Below are positions 9,060 to 16,639 of a stretch of DNA of 64,000 bases, one piece after another. The first letter of the stretch is position 1; every line of letters begins with the position of its first letter. The stretch is from Ruminococcus flavefaciens (GTDB lineage: Bacteria; Bacillota; Clostridia; Oscillospirales; Ruminococcaceae), in contig CACYSQ010000008.1 of assembly GCA_902777125.1 (NCBI GenBank), positions 80,580-144,579 on the forward strand, written 5' to 3'. A program made the position numbers and the translations under genes. The notes under the pieces were generated by a model that ran no database searches, was not told where the DNA came from, and saw only the letters and a program-made list of their open reading frames with translations.

Positions 9060-11444
9060 TTAGTCGGCAAACGTTACCGCCGGTATGTCGAATACAAGTG
9101 CGACGACCGTTCCCTTGGGGACTCGCGTTCCGGGAGTGAGATCCTGCGATTTGACGTAAGCTCCGGTTCCGGAAGCCGATGCGCCGCTCACGGAGAAGTT
9201 CACTCCGTATTCCTCCGCGAGGTAATTCACTCCGCTGAGGTCCTGATGGCTGAAATCGGGGACTACCGTTTCCTCAACAGCCGCGTTCTTCTCGGTATAC
9301 AGGTAAACACAGCCGTTCTTGGACATTGCCGTGCCGGTCACCGGGTACTGTGAAACGACCTCGATGCCGTTTCCTATCTTCTTGTAGTTCGTGATTCCGA
9401 TGTCCTTGAGAGTTGCGACAGCATCGTCGATAGAGCCCTCAAGAAGCGGTATATGAACGTCAAGGTCCTTCATTTCCTCCTCGGAATACTCCGGAAGAAT
9501 GTGCATGAGGGGGAGGACCTCCTCCATGATATCGCGGGCAGTAGGTACTGCGACCTTGCTTCCGTAATACTCGATGTTCTTGTCAGGCATATCAGCCATT
9601 ACAAGAACTATGAATTCGGGATCGTCCGCAGGGGTGAAGCACACATACGAAGCAGCGTATTCCTCCTTGCTCTCGTCCTCCTGCTGGTTGGTATCCTCAG
9701 TGCCGTCCGCCGTGAGCATCTTACGCTGTGATGTACCGGACTTTCCTCCTATGGAGTAGCCCTTTATGTCAACATTGCTGGTGGGATTGTCCTTGACGAC
9801 CGTTTCGAGGCACTTGGCAAGCTTCCTTGAAGTCTCCTCGGAGACTACCTGACGGCGTACCGTTCTCTCGTTTTTGAGGACAACATTGCCGTCCGCATCG
9901 ACTATCTTTTCCACCACATAGGGCTGAAGCAGATAGCCGCCGTTTATCGCGGCACAGTAGCCTGTTATCATTTCGAGAGGGGTAACGGTCTCGCCCTGTC
10001 CGAAGGAGCCGACCGCAAGGTTTACCTCGTCAATGGTCTCGCTTGTGAAGGGGTCGCCGCGGCTCTCAGCCGGGAGGTCGATGCCTGTTCTCTCGCCGAA
10101 GCCGAAGGCATCGCAGTAGTATACGAACTTTTCCTCGCCGAGGTCCTTGCCTATCTTCATGAAGGCAGGGTTGCAGGAATTCGTGAGCGCCTTCTGGAAG
10201 GTCTGTGCGCCGTGACCGTTGTGGTCGTGGCACCATATCGGCTTTAGCATTCCGGGTATCTCAACGAATGCGTTGCACTGGTATATCGGATTTTCAAAGT
10301 CTATGAGGTTCTCCTCGATAGCAGCGGCGCTGGTTATGACCTTGAATACCGAACCGGGCTCATAGCGCTCAGTTATGCTCTTGTTCCTCCACTGCTCCTC
10401 GCGCTCGTCAGTAGTGAGCTTATCCTTTTCCTCCTCAGTCTTGGCAGCCTTTATCGCCTCCGCCTTAGTGGGATCGGCGATCTTCCGGGGCTCGTTGAGG
10501 TCGAACGAGGGGTACTGTGCCATACCGTATATAGCGCCGGTCTTGCAGTTCATGAGGATAGCACAGCCGCGGTTCTTTACGTTGAAGTTATTCACCATTT
10601 TCTCGAGGTTTTTCTCGAGTATGTACTGTATATCGCTGTTTATGGTGAGGTAGATATCGTCGCCGTTCTTGGCAGGGTAGGTCTTGGAGTATTTGTACGG
10701 CAGCTCATTGCCGTTGGAGTCCTTTGCGGAGACCGTCTTTCCATCGACGCCGGAGAGGTAATCATTGTACTTTGCCTCTATGCCGTAGAGACCGTTTCCG
10801 TCGGTATTCGTGAAGCCGATGACGGTCGCAGCGAGCTCGCTCTGGGGGTAATAGCGCTTGGTGTCCTCCGTAACATAGAGGGCGATCATGTTGAGGTTGT
10901 TGAAGTAGGCGATGAGCTCGTCAGCGACCTGCTTCTCGACCTGTGTCTGAAGAACGACATACTGAGTGTCCTTTGCCATAGCGGCAGTGACCTCCTCGGG
11001 CTTGATGCCGAGCTTTGTGCTCAGGAGGGTCGTAGCCTCGCTGACGAAGTCCTCAACGGAAGCCGGAAGAACGCCGATCTCTTTGCCCTCCTCATCGTAC
11101 TGGGGAGTGTAGTTTCCGTTCGCCTTATCGGAATTGCGCTTCTTGATGCTCTTTTCGAGCTCCTTCATCTCATCGCGGAGGCAGCTCGGGTCGAGAATGA
11201 CCTTGTAGACCGTCGCGCTTTTTGCGAGCGTAACGCCGTTGCTGTCGAAGATAGAGCCGCGGTGGGCTGAAATGGATATCGAGCCGAAATGGCGGTCATT
11301 AGCCATTTGCTGATACTTCTTGTTATTTATGACAGAGATCCGGAAAAAGTTCACTGCGACGGCTCCGAAAAGCACCATGAACACTGTCGTCATGATGATC
11401 TTTGCCCTGAATCTCATGGAATTTGTCGGATTGGTATTAGCCAT
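9060..11444 (-). CDS. spoVD: Class B penicillin-binding protein with PASTA domains (FtsI/SpoVD)
   Basis: Septal or sporulation transpeptidase that crosslinks peptidoglycan. Read from ATG 11444, preceded by AGGAGGAAGC (an upstream ATG at 11486 has no site), it has 794 residues. It has one N-terminal membrane anchor, a PBP dimerisation domain, and a transpeptidase domain with SVFK, SCN and KSGT motifs. Two PASTA domains at the C-terminus carry VPxGTxV-type endings. C-terminal PASTA repeats and dcw position fit the SpoVD/PBP2x group. It may serve vegetative division, sporulation or both; no second dcw PBP is present here. Confidence 0.9.
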   Translation of the reverse strand: MANTNPTNSMRFRAKIIMTTVFMVLFGAVAVNFFRISVINNKKYQQMANDRHFGSISISAHRGSIFDSNGVTLAKSATVYKVILDPSCLRDEMKELEKSIKKRNSDKANGNYTPQYDEEGKEIGVLPASVEDFVSEATTLLSTKLGIKPEEVTAAMAKDTQYVVLQTQVEKQVADELIAYFNNLNMIALYVTEDTKRYYPQSELAATVIGFTNTDGNGLYGIEAKYNDYLSGVDGKTVSAKDSNGNELPYKYSKTYPAKNGDDIYLTINSDIQYILEKNLEKMVNNFNVKNRGCAILMNCKTGAIYGMAQYPSFDLNEPRKIADPTKAEAIKAAKTEEEKDKLTTDEREEQWRNKSITERYEPGSVFKVITSAAAIEENLIDFENPIYQCNAFVEIPGMLKPIWCHDHNGHGAQTFQKALTNSCNPAFMKIGKDLGEEKFVYYCDAFGFGERTGIDLPAESRGDPFTSETIDEVNLAVGSFGQGETVTPLEMITGYCAAINGGYLLQPYVVEKIVDADGNVVLKNERTVRRQVVSEETSRKLAKCLETVVKDNPTSNVDIKGYSIGGKSGTSQRKMLTADGTEDTNQQEDESKEEYAASYVCFTPADDPEFIVLVMADMPDKNIEYYGSKVAVPTARDIMEEVLPLMHILPEYSEEEMKDLDVHIPLLEGSIDDAVATLKDIGITNYKKIGNGIEVVSQYPVTGTAMSKNGCVYLYTEKNAAVEETVVPDFSHQDLSGVNYLAEEYGVNFSVSGASASGTGAYVKSQDLTPGTRVPKGTVVALVFDIPAVTFAD

Positions 11445-11832
11445 GCTTCCTCCTGTGACTTTTATAATGCCTCTGTCAGTTATCATAAAGCAGAGAGCAT
11501 TGCAGGGAATGCCGCACTCGGCGATCCGTGTGAGCTAGCTCTGAACTTTCCCGAAAATAGAATAAGGCAGGGTAAAAATGCTGCCCCGCCTCTGAACACC
11601 GTTTATCTCTGTGATGTCCGTTTTCTATGATACGACGAAGGATTTTTCGCTGTTCAAGCGTTGGACAGCCGCCCCGCGGACGCCTTGCTTACGGCGTCCG
11701 CGAACCGACCGGCCGGGTTATTCCGATCACCCGCTGTATCTCCGTGTTCTACTATACTTCGGCATATTTTTTCTTTTGCCGATAGTTTCCTTTTGTTGCC
11801 GGGCAGCTTTTACATTTCTATATATATTTTGA
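11445..11832. other. Gene-free gap with GC hairpin, ftsL-spoVD
   Basis: About 390 bp inside an otherwise tightly packed operon. No open frame with a ribosome binding site was seen. At 11675-11702 there is a perfect 10-bp inverted repeat (CGCGGACGCC, 8-nt loop) related to the GCGGAC repeats elsewhere. No T run follows it, so it may attenuate or stabilise the transcript rather than terminate it. Confidence 0.5.
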
Positions 11833-12351
11833 CTACCCTCTGAAATATTCCACAAGACCGTCGAAGAAATTACTTATTTTTGCCTTGAAGCTCTTGTCCT
11901 TCTTGGGAATGCTGACCTCGTCCTCCTGCTGTATCTTGATATACTTTATCTGAGAGGAATCTATCTTTCTCATATGCAGGACGTTTTCAGCGTAATCCTC
12001 GACGTTTTTGGCAGAGACCCTGCTTTCGAGCTCGGACTGCAATCTTACATTCTCGGCCTCAACACGGCTGAGCTCCTGATTGAGCTTTGCTACTCTGTTG
12101 AAAGCGGTATTTCTTCTGTCAAGGGAATAGATAACTGTGCCTAGCAGCAAAGCTGCAAGGGCTGAAATGACGACTATCGTCATGACCGAGCCGCTTCTCG
12201 CCTCGGTATCGCGCCTTTTTATGCGCTTTCTGGAGCTTTCCTCCGTGACCCCGGGCTTATCCGTGCCGGTCTCTCCGCTTGTATCAGCCGGAGTTTCCTC
12301 GCCGTAAACATCGTCTTCGTAATAATAACCGAAGTCTCTTTCCGGCTCCAT
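11833..12351 (-). CDS. ftsL: FtsL-like divisome protein
   Basis: Small bitopic protein that bridges FtsQ and the SEDS/PBP septal synthase. Of its 172 residues, the first ~65 are acidic then basic and cytoplasmic. A single membrane segment at about 55-78 is followed by a coiled-coil stretch (LNQELSRVEAENVRLQSELE) typical of FtsL/FtsB. Sequence identity in this family is very low, so the call rests on topology plus location between rsmH and the class B PBP. The start follows GGAGTG and sits four bases from the rsmH stop. Confidence 0.8.
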   Translation of the reverse strand: MEPERDFGYYYEDDVYGEETPADTSGETGTDKPGVTEESSRKRIKRRDTEARSGSVMTIVVISALAALLLGTVIYSLDRRNTAFNRVAKLNQELSRVEAENVRLQSELESRVSAKNVEDYAENVLHMRKIDSSQIKYIKIQQEDEVSIPKKDKSFKAKISNFFDGLVEYFRG

Positions 12352-12354
12352 AGG

Positions 12355-13284
12355 TCACGCACTCCTTTCGATTATCCTTAGCTTGGCGCTTCTGCTTCTG
12401 ACATTGCCTTCGACCTCACCGTCGTCCGCTTCGATCGGCTTTCTGTTGACGAGAGAGCCCTCGGGCTTTCTGCCGCAGACGCACTGCGGAAAATCGGGCG
12501 GACAGATACAGCCTCTGCACCAGCCTGCGAATTTCTGCTTAACGAGACGGTCCTCGAGTGAATGGAAGGTTATAACAGCAAGCCTTCCGCCGCTTTTCAG
12601 GCTGTAGAATGCGTCCTCGAGCCCCTTTGAGAGGTGGTCGAGCTCACCGTTTACCGCGATGCGGATAGCCTGAAATGTTTTTTTGCAGGGGTTTTTGTCG
12701 CGTCTCGCCTTCTGCGGGACGCTCATGCGCACGATATCAGCAAGCTCAAGGGTAGTCTCAATGGGCTTTTCCGCCCTTGCCTTAATGATATTCGAGGCTA
12801 TCCTGCGGGAGAATTTCTCCTCGCCGTACTCGAATATGATCCTTGCTAACTCCTGCTCGGAGCAGGTGTTGACGATATCCGCAGCGCTTGTGCCCTCCTT
12901 GCTCATTCTCATATCGAGGGGGGCATCTGTATGGTAGGAGAAGCCGCGGCTGCCTTCATCGAGCTGATAGGAGGAAACGCCGAGATCCATGAGGATACCG
13001 TCCACCTTATCTATCCCGAGGCTGTCGAGCACCTCGCGTATCTGCGAATAATTGCTGTGTATTACCTGTGTGTTTGGGAAGACCGAGAGCCTTTCCGCAG
13101 CAGTTTTCACTGCATCGGGGTCACGGTCGAGAGCAATAAGTCTGCCATTGCTGCCGAGTCGTGAGGCGATAGCGGAGGAATGTCCCGCACCGCCGGCTGT
13201 ACCGTCAACATAGATGCCATCCGGACGTATAGCCAGTCCCTCCATGCACTCGTTCAGCATAACCGGTATATGATTGAATTCCAT
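12355..13284 (-). CDS. rsmH: 16S rRNA m4C1402 methyltransferase RsmH (MraW)
   Basis: SAM-dependent N4-methylation of C1402 in 16S rRNA. The 309 residues carry the SAM-binding block DGTAGGAGHS near residue 30, the MDLGVSSYQLD motif near 100, and the FHSLEDRLVK motif near 245. As in most bacteria it is the second gene of the dcw cluster, directly after mraZ. Cysteines near residues 255-270 (CRGCICPPDFPQCVCG) are a common feature of Firmicute versions. Confidence 0.96.
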   Translation of the reverse strand: MEFNHIPVMLNECMEGLAIRPDGIYVDGTAGGAGHSSAIASRLGSNGRLIALDRDPDAVKTAAERLSVFPNTQVIHSNYSQIREVLDSLGIDKVDGILMDLGVSSYQLDEGSRGFSYHTDAPLDMRMSKEGTSAADIVNTCSEQELARIIFEYGEEKFSRRIASNIIKARAEKPIETTLELADIVRMSVPQKARRDKNPCKKTFQAIRIAVNGELDHLSKGLEDAFYSLKSGGRLAVITFHSLEDRLVKQKFAGWCRGCICPPDFPQCVCGRKPEGSLVNRKPIEADDGEVEGNVRSRSAKLRIIERSA

Positions 13285-13305
13285 GATACATCACCCTGCA
13301 ATGTA

Positions 13306-13737
13306 TCAGATAACGAGACCGTCGAGAACGCTGCCGATATCATCGAGGGATATCGAAGCATTGAACTTATCCCAGTTCGCTTTCGACCATATCTCGGCTC
13401 TGTAGGAAGCTCCGACGACTACGACCTCATCAGTTATCTCCGCATATTTCAGGAGATTATCCTTGATGAAGATCCTTCCCTGCTTATCGGGGACCTGCTT
13501 ATCGGTGGCGGAATGGAAAATTCTTCTCACCTTGTCGCCGTCATTGCCGGGGAGCGTCTTCAGTGTTTCTTCAAACTTACGGTACTCCTCAGGTGAATAG
13601 ACTGAGATAAATCTGTCGCCCTTACCGGGAACGAGATAGAATTCAGGTCCGAGGATATCGCGGAGCTTGTTCGGGAACGCCATACGACCCTTGGTGTCGA
13701 TACTCGGATAATATGTACCGTACAGTGGTTCTGCCAA
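13306..13737 (-). CDS. mraZ: Transcriptional regulator MraZ
   Basis: AbrB-fold DNA-binding protein that represses its own dcw operon. I choose TTG at 13737, because it gives 143 residues (the normal family length) and starts just before the conserved YGTYYPSIDTKGR opening. A GTG at 13812 extends the frame but lies inside the operator repeats and adds 25 non-conserved residues. Two SpoVT/AbrB-like halves are visible: DTKGRMAFP near residue 15 and DKQGRIFI near residue 87. The spaced GGTG repeats just upstream are its expected binding site. Confidence 0.93.
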   Translation of the reverse strand: MAEPLYGTYYPSIDTKGRMAFPNKLRDILGPEFYLVPGKGDRFISVYSPEEYRKFEETLKTLPGNDGDKVRRIFHSATDKQVPDKQGRIFIKDNLLKYAEITDEVVVVGASYRAEIWSKANWDKFNASISLDDIGSVLDGLVI

Positions 13738-13803
13738 TTCCCTCGCCTCGCTTTCTCTTGTTCTGATTTTTCTTTCTGTGGTAAGGTTGAACCTCTCAGT
13801 GGA

Positions 13804-13833
13804 AAAAATCACTTTTTTTCACCTTTTTTCACC
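13804..13833 (-). promoter_or_regulatory. MraZ-box operator, three 10-bp repeats
   Basis: Minus strand carries GGTG, GGTG and AGTG at exactly 10-bp spacing, each followed by an A- or T-rich run (repeat unit GGTGAAAAAA). They lie between the -10 element and the mraZ start. MraZ in other bacteria binds short G-rich direct repeats with 10-bp period at this place, so autorepression is expected. Confidence 0.75.
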
Positions 13834-13842
13834 TGTACATAT

Positions 13843-13871
13843 ATTTTACCACGCCTGAAAGAATTAATCAA
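13843..13871 (-). promoter_or_regulatory. sigma-A promoter of the dcw operon
   Basis: Minus strand TTGATT, 17-bp spacer, TAAAAT. The operator repeats begin 9 bp downstream of the -10 element, a good position for blocking transcription. Confidence 0.75.
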
Positions 13872-13986
13872 CAAAAATACTAACCAAGAATGAGAAAATT
13901 TTACATGGCATTTTCAGCATTTTCGCCAAAACGCTCTTTTGCCGCCTGTTTGCAGAACGTCATTTTTTGCCCCAAAAAGAGGCTCA

Positions 13987-14033
13987 AAGGTGATAAAAGG
14001 TGAGATCAAAGCCTTTTTTCACCGTTTGGGTGA
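13987..14033 (+). promoter_or_regulatory. Second, inverted cluster of GGTGA boxes
   Basis: Plus strand has GGTG at 13989 and 13999, then again at 14029, all in one 10-bp register, with an opposite-strand copy at 14020-14023. It lies ~155 bp from the first cluster and could allow MraZ looping or be a weaker site. The rest of 13872-14154 holds no gene; the 3' flank of the SpoIID gene has GGCAGCC/GGCTGCC inverted repeats (about 14072-14128) without a clear T run. Confidence 0.45.
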
Positions 14034-14154
14034 TTTTTTCCTGAAGATTTTCAAAATCGGAGGCTAAGTGAGGCAGCCGTTCCCAAAAAACAGAAACTCC
14101 GGGCGGAGAGGCTGCCGTTTGGCTGCCGTCCGTTCCCGGAGATCGTAGTAAGAC

Positions 14155-15660
14155 TTATTTTTCAGTAGGTTCTTCGTCGTTGTTTTCAGTAGTCTGCTGC
14201 TCAGTTTCATCGCCCGTAGGGGGCTCAGTGGTGATATCAGTTTCAGGTTCGGTAGATTCCTCAGGTTCGGAGGTGGTTTCCTCCTCGGGCTCGGACGTTT
14301 CCTCGGTAGGACGCTCAACAGTGGGGACGTCCTCCAGCTCGGAAGGCGGTGCGATCTCGCCGTCGCGGGTAAGAAGCGGAGTTGACTGTTCATCGCCGCC
14401 CTCGCCGTCAAAATCAGCGTAATCGGTGTATGCAAGGTTGAACTTGCACGATTTCAGTCCCATAGCGACTGAGAAGGCATAGCCCTGAACGTGGAGCTGA
14501 CCGTCGATATAAACGTCGTTGATATATCCGCTGGTAGGCGAATATGTGAGCTGTATCCAGTTGTGAGGATCCTCTGAGAGGGTGATGCCGTAGCGTGTCT
14601 CGATCCTGTTCCTCATGGTAGCCGCGTCGATGTAGGTAACGCTGCCGTAATGCGGGTCAAAGGCTGCGTCATAGTCGCCCGAGACCGTTCTGAGGTAGGG
14701 AAGATCCTGACAGAATATCTCGGAGCAGTTTGAGGTAGTTCCGCCCGATGAAGCGTAGAACATCGTCAGACAGTAGTCATCGTTGTAGTAGAGCGCCTGT
14801 CCGAGCACCTCGCGGCAGGCGTCATAGACTATCTGCGGCGGATTGGGCTTCATACGCATATCGTAGGAGTCGTCATTGTTGTACTTCATGAAGGTATATG
14901 CCGCAACAGCCTGTGCCTTCATAGCCTCGTAAGCCATACAGCCGCCCATTTCGTGGTAAACGATGCCCGCGAGGATATCGAGGGTCTTTCCGGCGGGGAT
15001 ATGCTTGATAGTGAGGACTTCCTCGTCCGTGAGACCTGTATTCATAAGATGTGTGCCGGGATAGTAGTGGTAGAGGATATCCTGATATGTCCAGCCGGCG
15101 TACTTAGCGTAGAAGTTTGCACCGTTCTGGCTCATGCCGACGCCGTGACCCCAGCCGTAGGACTGTATCGCGAACTGTCCGGGATTGCTCTGTACCACCT
15201 TGCCCTCCTGCGGCTCAGGGATATTGCTGAGCTCTCCGCCGGAGGAGTAGACCTCAACGGCAGTGGGAGTAGCATCCTTGGACTTTCTTCCGAGAACCGG
15301 CGATGAGCTTCTGAGCTTCTTTCTCATCAGGAGTATCATAGCCTCCTGCTCGCTGCTGAGGGGAGCGTTTTCGGACTCGCCTCCGGCAGCCTCAAGGCCG
15401 TCGCCGAGCTTGTACATCTCGGGAGTTGTGAGCTCATAGCTTATCAGTGAGAGACTGTTGTCATAATCGGAGATGTCAGCCTTGCTAAGGTCAAGGGTAT
15501 ACTCCCTTGCGGCAGCGTCCTCCTCCGCAGCAGCCTCGATAGCGGCAGCGGTATCGGTTTCCGGCTCATTTCCGGCGACTGTTCCTGCTCCGGCAGAGGT
15601 GAGCGCGAATGCGAACGAGAGCACCGCTGCGGAAGCCTTAAAACAGATCTTAGTTTTCAT
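14155..15660 (-). CDS. Secreted SpoIID/LytB-domain protein, permuted motif order
   Basis: SpoIID-family proteins are lytic transglycosylases acting on peptidoglycan stripped of stem peptides. This 501-residue protein has a signal peptide (about 1-30). The GHGVGMSQ and HYYPGT blocks, normally at the C-terminal end of the domain, come first (about 171-203). The catalytic-Glu block (HEMGG with E237, then EAMKAQAVAAYT), SSGG and PYLRTV follow, and GLKS is near 400, so the domain is circularly permuted. A Glu/Thr/Pro-rich tail of about 85 residues ends the protein; no LPxTG-type signal was seen. Start follows AAGGAG, 19 bp after the sortase gene, so it is probably in one operon with cinA and two sortases. 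Confidence 0.82.
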   Translation of the reverse strand: MKTKICFKASAAVLSFAFALTSAGAGTVAGNEPETDTAAAIEAAAEEDAAAREYTLDLSKADISDYDNSLSLISYELTTPEMYKLGDGLEAAGGESENAPLSSEQEAMILLMRKKLRSSSPVLGRKSKDATPTAVEVYSSGGELSNIPEPQEGKVVQSNPGQFAIQSYGWGHGVGMSQNGANFYAKYAGWTYQDILYHYYPGTHLMNTGLTDEEVLTIKHIPAGKTLDILAGIVYHEMGGCMAYEAMKAQAVAAYTFMKYNNDDSYDMRMKPNPPQIVYDACREVLGQALYYNDDYCLTMFYASSGGTTSNCSEIFCQDLPYLRTVSGDYDAAFDPHYGSVTYIDAATMRNRIETRYGITLSEDPHNWIQLTYSPTSGYINDVYIDGQLHVQGYAFSVAMGLKSCKFNLAYTDYADFDGEGGDEQSTPLLTRDGEIAPPSELEDVPTVERPTEETSEPEEETTSEPEESTEPETDITTEPPTGDETEQQTTENNDEEPTEK

Positions 15661-15679
15661 ACTTCACTCCTTATGTGTG

Positions 15680-16639
15680 TCAGCTCTGCGTATCAGCAGG
15701 AGCCTCCGTTGTTTCCGTCTGGGGCTGGTGAGCACTGAGGTACTCATCGGTATGCTTTACGGACGAAAGGTCGCCCGGCTTCTCCCCTTCCCTGAGTCTT
15801 CTTGCGACAACGATGAAGCGTGAATTATCCTCGTTCGCATAGCAGGTAGAGAGCGTGAGCAGCTTATCGCCGTACTGAACGTCAATGCCTGTATCCACCA
15901 TGGCGTCACGCTTGCAGCGTGCGACATAGGCGTCGAAGTCCTCCTTACTGTCGAGCTCCTCCATATTCCAGTAGACGAAATCGGTTGAGGCGAAGCTTCC
16001 GCTTGTTATAAGGAAGGCGAAAATGACATAGTCATAGTCCTTGTAGTTCGAGCTGAGCTCAACGAAGGGGCTCTGCTCAAAGAAGGAGTAATCCTGACGG
16101 TATCTTCTGAGAGAGCCGAACATGGAATTATCCATCATATTGTGTCCGTAGATGATGATGTTCTCGGACTGCTCCTTCTCGTCCCAGCCGAAGTTATCGC
16201 GGTAATCGAGGTAAAGAGTTCCGGCGCGTTTATAGCTTGCGTCGAGGTCATGGTCGAGGTAGAAGTAGTTGCTCTTGTATTTTTCCGGACCGTAAAAGGG
16301 AGTATTCTCCGGTATCTCGCCAGGATCCTTGACCAGCGGATACTCGACCATGGTGCCGTTTATCCTTATATATCCGCATATATCGGGATTCAGCCTTAGA
16401 AGCGACCTTGCTCTCGCAGTGATGCCCGAGTTGTCCGGCACATAGCTGAGACCTGTTGACCAGTCCGCGGGAACGCCCTTCGGCTCGGGAGGAGCCTCTG
16501 TCACCGCAGATGTCACCGTGGTCTCCTCCAGTGAGAGTTCATCGCTTCCGGACTTCCTGAGCGAGAACACGCCTATCCCGAGGGCTGCCGCAAGAGCGCA
16601 GGCAGCGCACGTTGATGCAATCTTTGCTTTCTTGTTCAT
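15680..16639 (-). CDS. srtB: Class B sortase (first of two)
   Basis: Membrane transpeptidase that cleaves a sorting signal and attaches the protein to the wall or to another protein. The 319 residues have a signal anchor (about 8-27) and a sortase B domain. The catalytic His is in IIYGHNMMDNSMFGSL (near 160), the Cys in TLSTCYANEDN (near 260), and the Arg in RFIVVARR directly after. The start ATG overlaps the stop region of the neighbouring sortase, so they are translationally coupled. Its substrate is not obvious in the window; secreted cellulosomal scaffoldins elsewhere are possible, as sortase anchoring of a scaffoldin is known in Ruminococcus flavefaciens. Confidence 0.9.
   Translation of the reverse strand: MNKKAKIASTCAACALAAALGIGVFSLRKSGSDELSLEETTVTSAVTEAPPEPKGVPADWSTGLSYVPDNSGITARARSLLRLNPDICGYIRINGTMVEYPLVKDPGEIPENTPFYGPEKYKSNYFYLDHDLDASYKRAGTLYLDYRDNFGWDEKEQSENIIIYGHNMMDNSMFGSLRRYRQDYSFFEQSPFVELSSNYKDYDYVIFAFLITSGSFASTDFVYWNMEELDSKEDFDAYVARCKRDAMVDTGIDVQYGDKLLTLSTCYANEDNSRFIVVARRLREGEKPGDLSSVKHTDEYLSAHQPQTETTEAPADTQS

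Noticed and set aside
11444..11486. Upstream ATG for the PASTA PBP
   Set aside because: No ribosome binding site in front of 11486, whereas AGGAGG directly precedes the ATG at 11444.
11675..11702. Hairpin before spoVD as an intrinsic terminator
   Set aside because: Strong stem but no T run on either strand, and genes on both sides form one operon.
13738..13812. N-terminal extension of MraZ to GTG 13812
   Set aside because: Would place the start in the operator repeats and exceed family length.
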